Shown: one piece after another, positions 1 to 5,054 of the stretch
Layout of the letters: each line of letters begins with the position of its first letter
How positions within the stretch are numbered: the stretch's first letter is position 1
Origin: JBDHBD01 sp039586095
Lineage (GTDB): Bacteria > Gemmatimonadota > Gemmatimonadetes > Palauibacterales > Palauibacteraceae
DNA length: 5,054 nt
Assembly: GCA_039586095.1 (NCBI GenBank)
Contig: JBDHLB010000122.1
Location: forward strand, 1 to 5,054
Reading direction: 5' to 3'
The notes under the pieces: model-generated
Told to the model about the DNA's origin: nothing
The model's input: only the letters and a program-made list of their open reading frames with translations
Database searches by the model: none
Program-made: the position numbers and the translations under genes

Positions 1-35
1 AATCGTTTGAACATTGTCAGTTCTCCCTTGTGATG

Positions 36-55
36 CCCACTGCCGTCGCAGTGGG
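36..55. terminator. Perfect 8-bp hairpin downstream of the nitroreductase gene
   Basis: CCCACTGC (36-43) and GCAGTGGG (48-55) form a perfect 8-bp stem around a 4-base loop. It lies about 106 bases beyond the stop of the minus-strand nitroreductase gene, so it could end that transcript. No T-run follows on either strand, so it is not a classical intrinsic terminator and may instead be a 3'-end stabilising or regulatory hairpin. Nothing else is recognisable in the gene-free stretch 1-161. Confidence 0.3.
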
Positions 56-161
56 AGGCTGCCCGACTTGCCGCCGGTCGTCCCCACTCCTGGACGGGAA
101 AAGTCTCCCGAAAGTCACTCCAATCGACTCCCATGGGTGCCACCGGTTCCCGTCACTAAGG

Positions 162-830
162 CTAGCGAAACGAAGCGATTTGCGGTAGCGCCTTCTTTCT
201 TATGTCCGGCACCTCAGCATCTTCGGCGGGATATCCCACGACGAGCAGCAGAAACGGTCGCTCGTTCGCTGGCCGATCGAGTATCTCGTTCAGGAAACCC
301 ATCGGGCTCGGCGTATGGGTGAGGGTCGCGAGCCCTGCATGATGCAGGGCGGTGATCAGCATCCCCGTGGCGATCCCCACCGACTCCGCCACGTAATAGT
401 GCTTCACCTTCGTCCCGTCGGGCAGCTGACCGTAGCGCTCCGCGAAAATCGCGATCAGATACGGCGCCTCCTCCAGGAACGGTTTCTCGGAATCGGTGCC
501 GAGCGGCTCCAGTGCCTTCAGCCACTCAGGGGTGGCTCGTCGCTCGTAGAACTCCCGTTCTTCCTGTTCGGCCGCCTCGCGGATCCGTCGCTTTCGCTCC
601 GGGTCGCTCACGACCACGAAGTGCCACGGTTGCATGTTGGCCCCGCATGGCGCCGTTCCCGCTGCTCGGACGGCGAACTCGACGACCTCTCGTGGGATCG
701 GACGAGGCGCGAAGTGGCGCACGGATCGACGCCGTTTCATTTCGGCGTAGAAGGCACGGGCTCGTTTGACCATCTCTTCGGGAGGGTGTTCCCGGTAGTC
801 GGTCAGAGGCAAGAATCGGTGCTTGGTCAC
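162..830 (-). CDS. Iodotyrosine deiodinase-like FMN nitroreductase-family protein
   Basis: This is a predicted cytoplasmic flavoprotein of 222 residues in the nitroreductase fold, closest in wording to iodotyrosine deiodinase (IYD), which reductively removes halogen from halotyrosines. Visible FMN-binding elements are RRSVR (34-38), TAPCGA (59-64, where IYDs usually have Ser at the Cys position) and THTP (171-174). The IYD substrate residues are present: E91, Y95 and K116, with the same 4- and 21-residue spacing as Glu157, Tyr161 and Lys182 of the human enzyme. The C-terminal VGYPAEDAEVPD segment also matches that family. The GTG start at 830 is chosen because GGAGG sits 8 bases upstream, full-length bacterial homologues begin near this point, and the ATG 23 codons further upstream would overlap the aldolase gene. 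It lies 34 bases after that gene, so the two are probably cotranscribed. Family membership is very likely. Dehalogenation of tyrosine is inferred, and a reductase for another phenol or nitroaromatic remains possible. Confidence 0.9.
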   Translation of the reverse strand: MTKHRFLPLTDYREHPPEEMVKRARAFYAEMKRRRSVRHFAPRPIPREVVEFAVRAAGTAPCGANMQPWHFVVVSDPERKRRIREAAEQEEREFYERRATPEWLKALEPLGTDSEKPFLEEAPYLIAIFAERYGQLPDGTKVKHYYVAESVGIATGMLITALHHAGLATLTHTPSPMGFLNEILDRPANERPFLLLVVGYPAEDAEVPDIRKKALPQIASFR

Positions 831-838
831 GGCCGCGG

Positions 839-843
839 CCTCC
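839..843 (-). promoter_or_regulatory. Ribosome binding site deciding the GTG start of the nitroreductase
   Basis: GGAGG on the minus strand lies 8 bases before the GTG at 830. It falls in the short gap after the aldolase gene and supports a GTG start rather than the longer ATG frame starting at 899. Confidence 0.7.
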
Positions 844-864
844 GTTGGTTTGGCACAGCAGCCG

Positions 865-1551
865 CTAGAGCCCGCATACGCTGGATTCGCCGGACGCACA
901 CACCGACTCGTATGCCCGGGCCAGCCAGCTCAGCAGCACGCCGCCCGCCTCCTCGATCGTGCGCCCAAACACCACGATTCCATCTTGATGCCCGCCCATG
1001 GAGAAGATTCGTCGCTCGGGCAGGACGGTGTCGCGGTACAGCCGTCTTACCTCGAGTGCCATGTCGGTGGTGCCATAGGCCACGCGAGTGTCGGTCGTCG
1101 GGAGGCGGAGCCGACCGGCCTGACCCCACAGCACGGGACAGTGGGCGTGCAGCACGCAGCGAATATGGGGAGCCAAGTCGTACACGGCCCCGTGGGTCAT
1201 CGACTCCGAAGAGGGACGCACGCGCCCCCGGCTCCTGACACGGTTTCGGCCGTAGTCATACCGCTCGACGAAGCTGAAGTCCTGCAGCGTGAGCGTACGC
1301 TGGCCGGCCGTTTGTGTCCCCGTGATGAGAAAGGACCGTCGACCCAGGGGGGCGTTCGCTGGGCCTGAGCGCGAACTGACATTGCCATACCCGGCCCCGC
1401 CATATCGAGTGGGATCCTGCCCGACCAGGCCGGTCAGAGCCATGATCTCCCGCCACGCGATGAGCTTACAGGCCAGCTCTCCGAAGCTACGGGCCTCTAA
1501 TGGCACGGCTTCGTGTTCCAGCTCGAACTTGATGACACCTTCGTGCGGCAT
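865..1551 (-). CDS. Class II aldolase/adducin-family protein
   Basis: This 228-residue protein belongs to the zinc-dependent class II aldolase/adducin fold, which includes fuculose-1-phosphate aldolase and related lyases and epimerases. Visible family features are GYGNVSSR (54-61), the phosphate/substrate-pocket-like FLITGTQT (74-81), the acid/base Glu in SSESMTHG (E116), the zinc pair HAH (H135, H137) and the third zinc His in GGHQDG (H188). E116 to H135 is 19 residues, as between Glu73 and His92 of E. coli FucA. The N-terminal EGVIKF wording is typical of an uncharacterised subfamily in which it sits near residue 5, so the ATG at 1551 is preferred. AAGGAG directly abuts this ATG with no spacer, which is unusual. 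All catalytic and metal ligands appear intact, so an active enzyme is expected. The substrate cannot be told from sequence. It is first in an apparent two-gene operon with the IYD-like reductase. Confidence 0.88.
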   Translation of the reverse strand: MPHEGVIKFELEHEAVPLEARSFGELACKLIAWREIMALTGLVGQDPTRYGGAGYGNVSSRSGPANAPLGRRSFLITGTQTAGQRTLTLQDFSFVERYDYGRNRVRSRGRVRPSSESMTHGAVYDLAPHIRCVLHAHCPVLWGQAGRLRLPTTDTRVAYGTTDMALEVRRLYRDTVLPERRIFSMGGHQDGIVVFGRTIEEAGGVLLSWLARAYESVCASGESSVCGL

Positions 1552-1644
1552 CTCCTTAACGGAGGGGGCGGAGTCACGATCGGCAAGGTTCGTTCGCCTT
1601 TGAGCGTCTTGTCCCGTAAGTTGGGCGGCTAATTGTCACCGCTT

Positions 1645-1692
1645 CGCCGGGTCTCAGCCACCGGCGCGAGCTGCGAGCCGTCGAGCGGCTCG
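1645..1692 (+). promoter_or_regulatory. Two consecutive inverted repeats in the leader of the duplicated secreted protein gene
   Basis: CGCCGG (1645-1650) pairs with CCGGCG (1661-1666) across 10 bases. CGAGCCG (1674-1680) pairs with CGGCTCG (1686-1692) across 5 bases. Both lie in the divergent intergenic region 1552-1723, and the second ends 18 bases before the AGGAG ribosome binding site. They could be structured 5' UTR elements or operators. I found no convincing -35/-10 pair. In GC-rich DNA such short repeats can arise by chance. Confidence 0.25.
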
Positions 1693-1710
1693 GTCCGTTC
1701 ATTTCTGATG

Positions 1711-1715
1711 AGGAG
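1711..1715 (+). promoter_or_regulatory. Ribosome binding site of the duplicated secreted protein
   Basis: AGGAG lies 8 bases before the ATG at 1724. This spacing is ideal and fixes the start just ahead of a good signal peptide. Confidence 0.7.
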
Positions 1716-1723
1716 ATTGCTCC

Positions 1724-2491
1724 ATGCGCGTTCCGACCATCCTTGCAGCGTTCGCCGCTGTGCTCCTGATCCCGCTGGCCGCGGACAACGCCGCGGCGCA
1801 GGACGACGAGGTCGCGTACGTCTACGCGAGCTACTACGAGTGTGGTCCCGGACAGGGCCGGGCGTTCGAGGTCATTCGTGACCTGTGGGGTCCGCTGGTC
1901 CAGGCCCAGATCGAGGCCGGTACGATCTCGGCGTGGGGCACCCTGGCCCACAACACGGGCAACCCCTGGTCCATGCTCCTGTATCACGTCGGTGCTGACC
2001 TGAACGCGCTGAACGAGGCCCTCGAGGGCATGATCTCGCAGTTCGGCACCGAGAATCCTGACGCCGTCGCCGAGTTCGGTGCGGCCTGCCCGCGGCACGA
2101 AGACTACATCTGGACCACGGGTCCGGGATCGGAGGCTGGCGCCGGAGTCGCACAGGATCGCGCGAGCGCCGCGCTGTCGGTGTACATGGTGTGTGACGAG
2201 GGTCGGGAGGCGGTCGCCGACCTGATCGTCGAAGAGGTGTTCGCCCCGATCTATGACAAGCAGGTCGAAGAGGGCCGGTTGAACGGGTGGGGCTGGCTGT
2301 CGCACTACGTGGGCGGCAAGTACCGGCGGCTTCTGACCATGGATGGCGCGGACCACGCCACGCTGCTAGAGGCTCGTAGCCAGATCCTGTCGGAGATTGG
2401 TTCGGAACACGGCGCGTTGGCCGCCGCTTTCACAGACGTGTGCAACGGGCACCAGGACGTGATGTGGGATATTGTCAACTCAGCGCCGTAG
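1724..2491 (+). CDS. Exported protein with tandem-duplicated ~100-residue domain, function unknown
   Basis: I do not recognise a named family for this 255-residue protein. It begins with a clear Sec signal peptide: Arg2, a hydrophobic stretch of about residues 5-20, then an Ala-x-Ala site at 23-25, so the mature protein should be periplasmic or secreted. The mature part is two copies of one domain, about 31-130 and 150-248, offset by about 118 residues. Matching positions are C40/C157, G66/G184, W71/W189, H76/H194, C122/C240, H125/H243, D127/D245 and W130/W248. Each copy ends with a Cys-x-x-His-x-Asp-x-x-Trp pattern (CPRHEDYIW and CNGHQDVMW). The four cysteines, two per copy in equivalent places, suggest one disulphide per domain. 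The size and alternating helix/strand character recall ferredoxin-like dimeric alpha/beta-barrel domains, where a fused pair mimics a dimer; this is a guess. It is a single-gene unit with its own ribosome binding site and terminator. Confidence 0.9.
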   Translation: MRVPTILAAFAAVLLIPLAADNAAAQDDEVAYVYASYYECGPGQGRAFEVIRDLWGPLVQAQIEAGTISAWGTLAHNTGNPWSMLLYHVGADLNALNEALEGMISQFGTENPDAVAEFGAACPRHEDYIWTTGPGSEAGAGVAQDRASAALSVYMVCDEGREAVADLIVEEVFAPIYDKQVEEGRLNGWGWLSHYVGGKYRRLLTMDGADHATLLEARSQILSEIGSEHGALAAAFTDVCNGHQDVMWDIVNSAP

Positions 2492-2529
2492 CGTGGAAGC
2501 CGTCAGGCTTTAGGGGTTACTGACAATGG

Positions 2530-2557
2530 AAACGGGTCCCGAGCGCGGGACCCGTTT
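2530..2557 (+). terminator. Strong intrinsic terminator after the duplicated secreted protein gene
   Basis: AAACGGGTCCC (2530-2540) pairs perfectly with GGGACCCGTTT (2547-2557), and an inner G-C pair reduces the loop to AGCG. A pyrimidine/T-rich tail (TTTCTTGTTC) follows on the plus strand. It starts 38 bases after the stop at 2491. The stem reads well on the minus strand too, although its T-tract there is poorer, so it may also stop the convergent pilin transcript. Confidence 0.85.
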
Positions 2558-2625
2558 CTTGTTCTACCTCGCCCTTCCTCCCGCCCCTCCGGAGCACGGC
2601 ATATCGTACGGCTGGTCAGCGCGCC

Positions 2626-2889
2626 TCAGGACTTCGGGCAGCGATTGTCTTTCCCCTGGCCCCTCGCGTTGCCCGGGAGTCCCTGACCCCCGCCCGCGCC
2701 CCGCGAGCCTGCCTGCTTCGGATCGCCCACACAGGACGCCGCGTCGGCGTAGGATTGGCTGGCCGAGTCACCCAGCTGCATCACCCCTGCTGTGGCGGCT
2801 AGAGCGATCAACACGATGAGAAGCGCGTACTCGACCAGGTCCTGGCCGCGGTCCCACCGATCCGCGAAGACGCGGTACAAGTGGTTCAA
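2626..2889 (-). CDS. Flp/type IVb pilin-like protein with Gly-rich C-terminal tail
   Basis: This is a small pilin subunit of the Flp (Tad-type, type IVb) class. Counting from the TTG at 2889 (87 residues), a short basic leader ends in Gly15, followed by QDLVEY (16-21). This places Glu at +5 and Tyr at +6 after the Gly, which is the prepilin-peptidase site of the family. A hydrophobic helix runs from about 22 to 37 (ALLIVLIALAATAGV). Flp pilins are usually around 55-60 residues. Here the core is followed by a tail from about residue 52 to 87, rich in Gly and polar residues, with Cys53 and Cys84 near its ends. No ATG is available. TTG at 2889 has GGGGAGG 10 bases upstream, and GTG at 2895 (two codons longer) has it only 4 bases away. 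No assembly genes (ATPase, prepilin peptidase, secretin) are adjacent, so it would rely on machinery elsewhere. Confidence 0.8.
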   Translation of the reverse strand: MNHLYRVFADRWDRGQDLVEYALLIVLIALAATAGVMQLGDSASQSYADAASCVGDPKQAGSRGAGGGQGLPGNARGQGKDNRCPKS

Positions 2890-2899
2890 CCCCACCCCA

Positions 2900-2906
2900 C
2901 CTCCCC
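2900..2906 (-). promoter_or_regulatory. G-rich ribosome binding site of the pilin gene
   Basis: GGGGAGG on the minus strand lies 10 bases before the TTG at 2889 and 4 bases before the GTG at 2895. The spacing slightly favours TTG. A second GAGG (2908-2911) lies just upstream, so the GTG cannot be excluded. Confidence 0.5.
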
Positions 2907-2965
2907 ACCTCTTTTGGCCCGAGTGCGCAGCCGATGATGTCCCGAGAAACAAGATGTGTAACCGC

Positions 2966-3006
2966 AAAAAAACAGTTCCGCCTGCGAAACCGCAAGGGCA
3001 ACGGAA
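2966..3006 (-). terminator. Probable intrinsic terminator of the msrB operon
   Basis: On the minus strand TTCCG (3006-3002) pairs with CGGAA (2980-2976). An inner CTTGCG pairs with CGCAGG (one G-T wobble) around the loop GTTT. A 5-base bulge (2997-3001) separates the two helices on one side. CTG and then seven T (2972-2966) follow. This is about 100 bases after the msrB stop and ahead of the pilin gene, which would make the pilin an independent transcript. Confidence 0.55.
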
Positions 3007-3033
3007 AGTAGTTCGGAGGTTTCAGTGGACAGC

Positions 3034-3057
3034 AATGGTACACCGAAATGGTGCACC
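3034..3057. repeat. Short imperfect tandem repeat in the msrB-pilin intergenic region
   Basis: AATGGTACACC (3034-3044) recurs as AATGGTGCACC (3047-3057), one mismatch, period 13. GGTGCACC is itself palindromic. It sits between the msrB stop and its probable terminator, in the 214-base gene-free stretch 2890-3103. It could be a protein-binding site, but two short copies are weak evidence. Confidence 0.3.
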
Positions 3058-3103
3058 TATGGCCCGGGTGGAGGCACGACGCAGGCTGCAGGGAAAAGAT
3101 TGC

Positions 3104-3574
3104 TCAATCGTTCGTCCCTTCCTGGCTCGCGAGCTCGACTTTGGCGAGCGCCACCGCGTTGATGCAGTAGCGGAGGCCACTCGGGCCGGGCCCGTCCGGA
3201 AACACGTGACCGAGGTGGGCGTCACACGTAGAGCAGCTGGTCTCGATGCGCTGCATGCCGAGTGAGTCGTCGAGATGGTAGGCCACCACATTGGACGCGA
3301 CGGGCTGCGTGAACGAGGGCCACCCCGTGCCCGACTCGTACTTCTCCCCCGAATCGAACAGCGGCGTCTCGCAGCACAGACACACATACAGACCGGGCTC
3401 GAACAGGCTGCACATCTCGGAGCTGAACGCACGCTCGGTACCGCGGCGGCGGGTGACCTGAAACTGCTCGGGCGTCAGGCGTTCCTTCCACTCTTCGTCG
3501 GGGCGCTCGACGCGACGGTCGGGTACCGGGTTTCCCCGACTCGCGAATCTTACGACGTCGCTCCACTGGATCAT
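3104..3574 (-). CDS. msrB: Peptide-methionine (R)-S-oxide reductase MsrB
   Basis: MsrB reduces the R-epimer of methionine sulfoxide in proteins and so repairs oxidative damage. The 156-residue length matches stand-alone MsrB. In order: LTPEQFQVTRRRGTERAF (33-50), a zinc-binding pair C65/C68 in YVCLCC, the family signature SGTGWPSF (81-88), the second zinc pair C114/C117, HLGHVFPDGP (120-129) and the catalytic Cys137 in LRYCINAVAL. C55 or C67 could serve as resolving cysteine; C55 is at an unusual position for that role. The ATG at 3574 has GGAG 9 bases upstream and lies 4 bases after the TGA of the membrane-protein gene, so the two are probably translationally coupled. An in-frame ATG at 3667 would add 31 residues lying inside the upstream gene and has no ribosome binding site. 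There is no signal peptide, so a cytoplasmic enzyme is expected. Confidence 0.96.
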   Translation of the reverse strand: MIQWSDVVRFASRGNPVPDRRVERPDEEWKERLTPEQFQVTRRRGTERAFSSEMCSLFEPGLYVCLCCETPLFDSGEKYESGTGWPSFTQPVASNVVAYHLDDSLGMQRIETSCSTCDAHLGHVFPDGPGPSGLRYCINAVALAKVELASQEGTND

Positions 3575-3578
3575 CAAG

Positions 3579-4250
3579 TCACTCTCCGTCGGCGCGGGGG
3601 CGATCGAGGCCGGTACCGCCGCGATCGATGCCGGCCAGAAGGTCGGCATACTCCTGAGCCAGGCCATTGTGCAACGTCGTGACCAGCGCCACTCGTGCTT
3701 GAAGGGTCCGGAGGAACTGTGGAAGTTCCTCGTCCGGCACCTCCCCTAGGCTCATATGCTCGACGACCGCGGTCTGCGAGCGATCGTACAGCTCCTGCAG
3801 GTTGTACAGACGTGCCACGCGTGACATCCAGTCGAAGTCCAGAAAGTGGGCCGCACGCGTCACCTGGGCGGTTTGCCAGGCTGCCGTCGAGAGGAGCGCG
3901 AACTCGAATTCGACGCTGAGGGAATCTGCTGCTGTCGACTCAGCGCCCTCTATGTAGCCGGCGATCCGCTCGAGCAGTGCGGTGTTCAAGTCACCAACAC
4001 CTGCCAATTCGTCGCGGTTCCCCTCAATCTCCTCGAGGATATTGGCTTGTGCCGTTGCGGCGAGCTCCTGATTCGCCCGATTCTCCCGCCATTCGTCGAC
4101 GCCCAGAGCGATCAAGACTGCCAGCATTACGGAGAATGCCTCCACCGTGAGCTCGGGGATCCGAGATCTCAGTCGACCGCCCATGGATCGGGACGTCGCA
4201 TCCCTCTCTTCGGACTCGGTCTTTCTGCTCACTACGTCCTTTGCTTCCAT
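3579..4250 (-). CDS. Uncharacterised single-span membrane protein
   Basis: I do not recognise a named family. The 223-residue product starts with a charged, probably cytoplasmic segment (1-32), has one membrane helix at about 33-51 (LTVEAFSVMLAVLIALGV) followed at once by DEWRE (52-56), and then a long, mainly helical Glu-rich region (about 57-205). The helix-DEWRE arrangement recurs in uncharacterised proteins of Gemmatimonadota and some Proteobacteria, as I recall. The conserved-looking middle contains AAWQTAQVTRAAHFLDFD (123-140). The ATG at 4250 is preferred with a weak AGGG 6 bases upstream. A TTG at 4337 and an ATG at 4184 are the alternatives. msrB follows after 4 bases, which suggests cotranscription, but nothing in this protein shows a redox function. 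Confidence 0.75.
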   Translation of the reverse strand: MEAKDVVSRKTESEERDATSRSMGGRLRSRIPELTVEAFSVMLAVLIALGVDEWRENRANQELAATAQANILEEIEGNRDELAGVGDLNTALLERIAGYIEGAESTAADSLSVEFEFALLSTAAWQTAQVTRAAHFLDFDWMSRVARLYNLQELYDRSQTAVVEHMSLGEVPDEELPQFLRTLQARVALVTTLHNGLAQEYADLLAGIDRGGTGLDRPRADGE

Positions 4251-4449
4251 ACGCGACCCTGGGCCTGTAACTATGTGGCATTCAATGATGGACGATAACA
4301 ATCGTGCACGCTGGAGGGGAAACGGAGGAGCCGGCAACCGAACCGCAAGCCCCGGTGACTCCTTGCCCCCACCATTCTCAGATCACATCGTTTCGCTCGA
4401 GACGTGACCGGGCAAAGACGGGCAGTCTCCTTTCACCGGAACCGACGCC
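4251..4449. other. Divergent intergenic region between membrane-protein operon and kinase gene
   Basis: This 199-base stretch has no gene I can support and must carry the promoters for both directions. It is locally A/T-richer at about 4266-4305, where an inverted repeat ACGAT-AACA-ATCGT (4292-4305) occurs and could be an operator or a small hairpin. I could not assign -35/-10 boxes with confidence. Confidence 0.3.
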
Positions 4450-5054
4450 GTGGACGACGAGAAACGACTGACGAAGGCACTCGCCAGCCGCTATGCGCTT
4501 GAGGGCGAGATCGGTCGAGGCGGCATGGCCACGGTCTATAAGGCCCGTGACCTGAAACACGACCGGCCTGTCGCGATCAAGGTGATGCGTCCCGAGCTGG
4601 CCGCCACGATCGCCGGCGATCGCTTCCAGCAGGAGATCCGCGTCACCGCCAACCTGGAGCACCCCCACATCCTCGGCATGATCGATTCGGGCAAGGCGAA
4701 CGGCCTGCTCTACGTCGTGCTGCCGTATCTCGAGGGCGAGGACCTCCAGGAGCGGCTGGAGCGGGAAGGCCCCCTCCCGGTGGACGAGGCGCTCCGGATC
4801 GCCAAGGTGAGCGGGGGGCACGCCCGCGTCACCGACTTCGGCGTCGCCAGAGCCGTGGGGGAGGCGGGTGGCGCCAAGCTGACCGCGACGGGCCAGATCA
4901 TCGGCACCCCGTTCTACATGAGCCCGGAACAGGTGACGGGCGAATGGGAGTTGGACGGTCGGATCGACATCTACGCCCTGGGCTGTGTGCTCTATGCCAT
5001 GCTCACCGGCGAGCCGCCCTACACGGGGACCACGCCGCCCGAGGTACTGGCCGG
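4450..5054 (+). CDS. PknB-type serine/threonine kinase, partial, lacking the catalytic loop
   Basis: The reading frame starts at GTG 4450 (the only start codon after the in-frame TGA at 4405-4407) and runs for 201 full codons past the window edge. Visible kinase elements: Gly-rich loop GRGGMATV (22-29), VAIK with ATP-binding K44, helix-C Glu (E62 in RFQQEI), hinge VLPYLEGEDL (90-99), DFG (129-131), activation-segment end GTPFYMSPEQ (152-161) and DIYALGCVLYAMLTGEPPY (173-191). Between LRIAK (115-119) and SGGHARVTDFG (121-131) a normal kinase has about 25 more residues, including helix E and the HRDxKxxN catalytic loop. Here these are missing with no frameshift. The product should therefore be unable to phosphorylate normally, unless the gap is an assembly error. 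Upstream there is no good ribosome binding site. Such kinases usually continue into a C-terminal sensor region, not visible here. Confidence 0.85.
   Translation, partial: MDDEKRLTKALASRYALEGEIGRGGMATVYKARDLKHDRPVAIKVMRPELAATIAGDRFQQEIRVTANLEHPHILGMIDSGKANGLLYVVLPYLEGEDLQERLEREGPLPVDEALRIAKVSGGHARVTDFGVARAVGEAGGAKLTATGQIIGTPFYMSPEQVTGEWELDGRIDIYALGCVLYAMLTGEPPYTGTTPPEVLA

Noticed and set aside
14..322. Plus-strand open frame at the left edge
   Set aside because: It runs into the antisense of the nitroreductase C-terminus and has Arg/Pro-rich composition with no motif.
315..1238. Long plus-strand open frame (307 codons)
   Set aside because: It lies antisense to the nitroreductase and aldolase genes, has low-complexity Arg/Pro/Gly composition and no recognisable motif; it is a shadow of GC-rich coding DNA.
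1574..2356. Minus-strand open frame (260 codons) over the duplicated secreted protein
   Set aside because: The plus strand has a signal peptide, a ribosome binding site, an internal domain duplication and a terminator; the antisense frame shows none of these.
3034..3057. CRISPR-like repeat
   Set aside because: There are only two 11-base copies with a 2-base gap, far from any CRISPR repeat-spacer geometry.
3575..3667. Longer MsrB with an N-terminal extension that looks faintly like a signal peptide
   Set aside because: The extra residues are the alternative-frame reading of the upstream gene's 3' end, there is no ribosome binding site at 3667, and a good one exists for the ATG at 3574.
4378..4821. 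Minus-strand open frame (147 codons) over the kinase start
   Set aside because: It is antisense to clear kinase motifs and shows no family features.
4450..5054. Frameshift as the cause of the missing kinase catalytic loop
   Set aside because: The same frame reads kinase motifs both before and after the junction; no other frame in between encodes HRDxKxxN, so the segment is absent rather than shifted.

Overview
The window is a GC-rich piece of bacterial chromosome with six protein genes and no RNA genes, CRISPR array or insertion sequence that I can see. The serine/threonine kinase at the right edge has an N-terminus and kinase-domain wording (GRGGMATVYKARDL, VAIKVMRPELA, EHPHIL) typical of the large soluble kinase families of Gemmatimonadota. 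Together with the signal-peptide-bearing orphan proteins and the non-ATG starts, this suggests a Gemmatimonadota genome or MAG. That placement is inference from style, not a search result.

Layout from left to right. Positions 1-161 hold no gene, only a perfect hairpin (36-55). Positions 162-1551 are a minus-strand pair: a class II aldolase/adducin-fold protein (865-1551), then, 34 bases on, an FMN nitroreductase-fold protein (162-830) that resembles iodotyrosine deiodinase. Positions 1552-1723 are a divergent intergenic region with a hairpin-rich leader. Positions 1724-2491 (plus) encode an exported protein made of two tandem copies of one roughly 100-residue domain, followed by a strong intrinsic terminator (2530-2557). 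Positions 2626-2889 (minus) encode a Flp-type IVb pilin with an unusual glycine-rich, cysteine-bearing tail. Positions 2966-3006 look like the terminator of the next minus-strand operon: an unrecognised single-span membrane protein (3579-4250) followed after 4 bases by msrB (3104-3574). Positions 4251-4449 are a second divergent intergenic region. The kinase gene (4450 to the right edge, plus) is open at the end of the window.

The transcription units look independent: halotyrosine-type reductase plus aldolase, secreted duplicated protein, pilin, methionine sulfoxide repair, and kinase. There is no single recognised multi-gene system here. The strongest anomaly is the kinase: its reading frame is intact but the segment that should hold the catalytic loop (HRDxKxxN) is absent, with the frame continuing straight into the DFG segment. 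The second is the nitroreductase, which keeps the Glu/Tyr/Lys substrate triad of iodotyrosine deiodinases at the exact family spacing.
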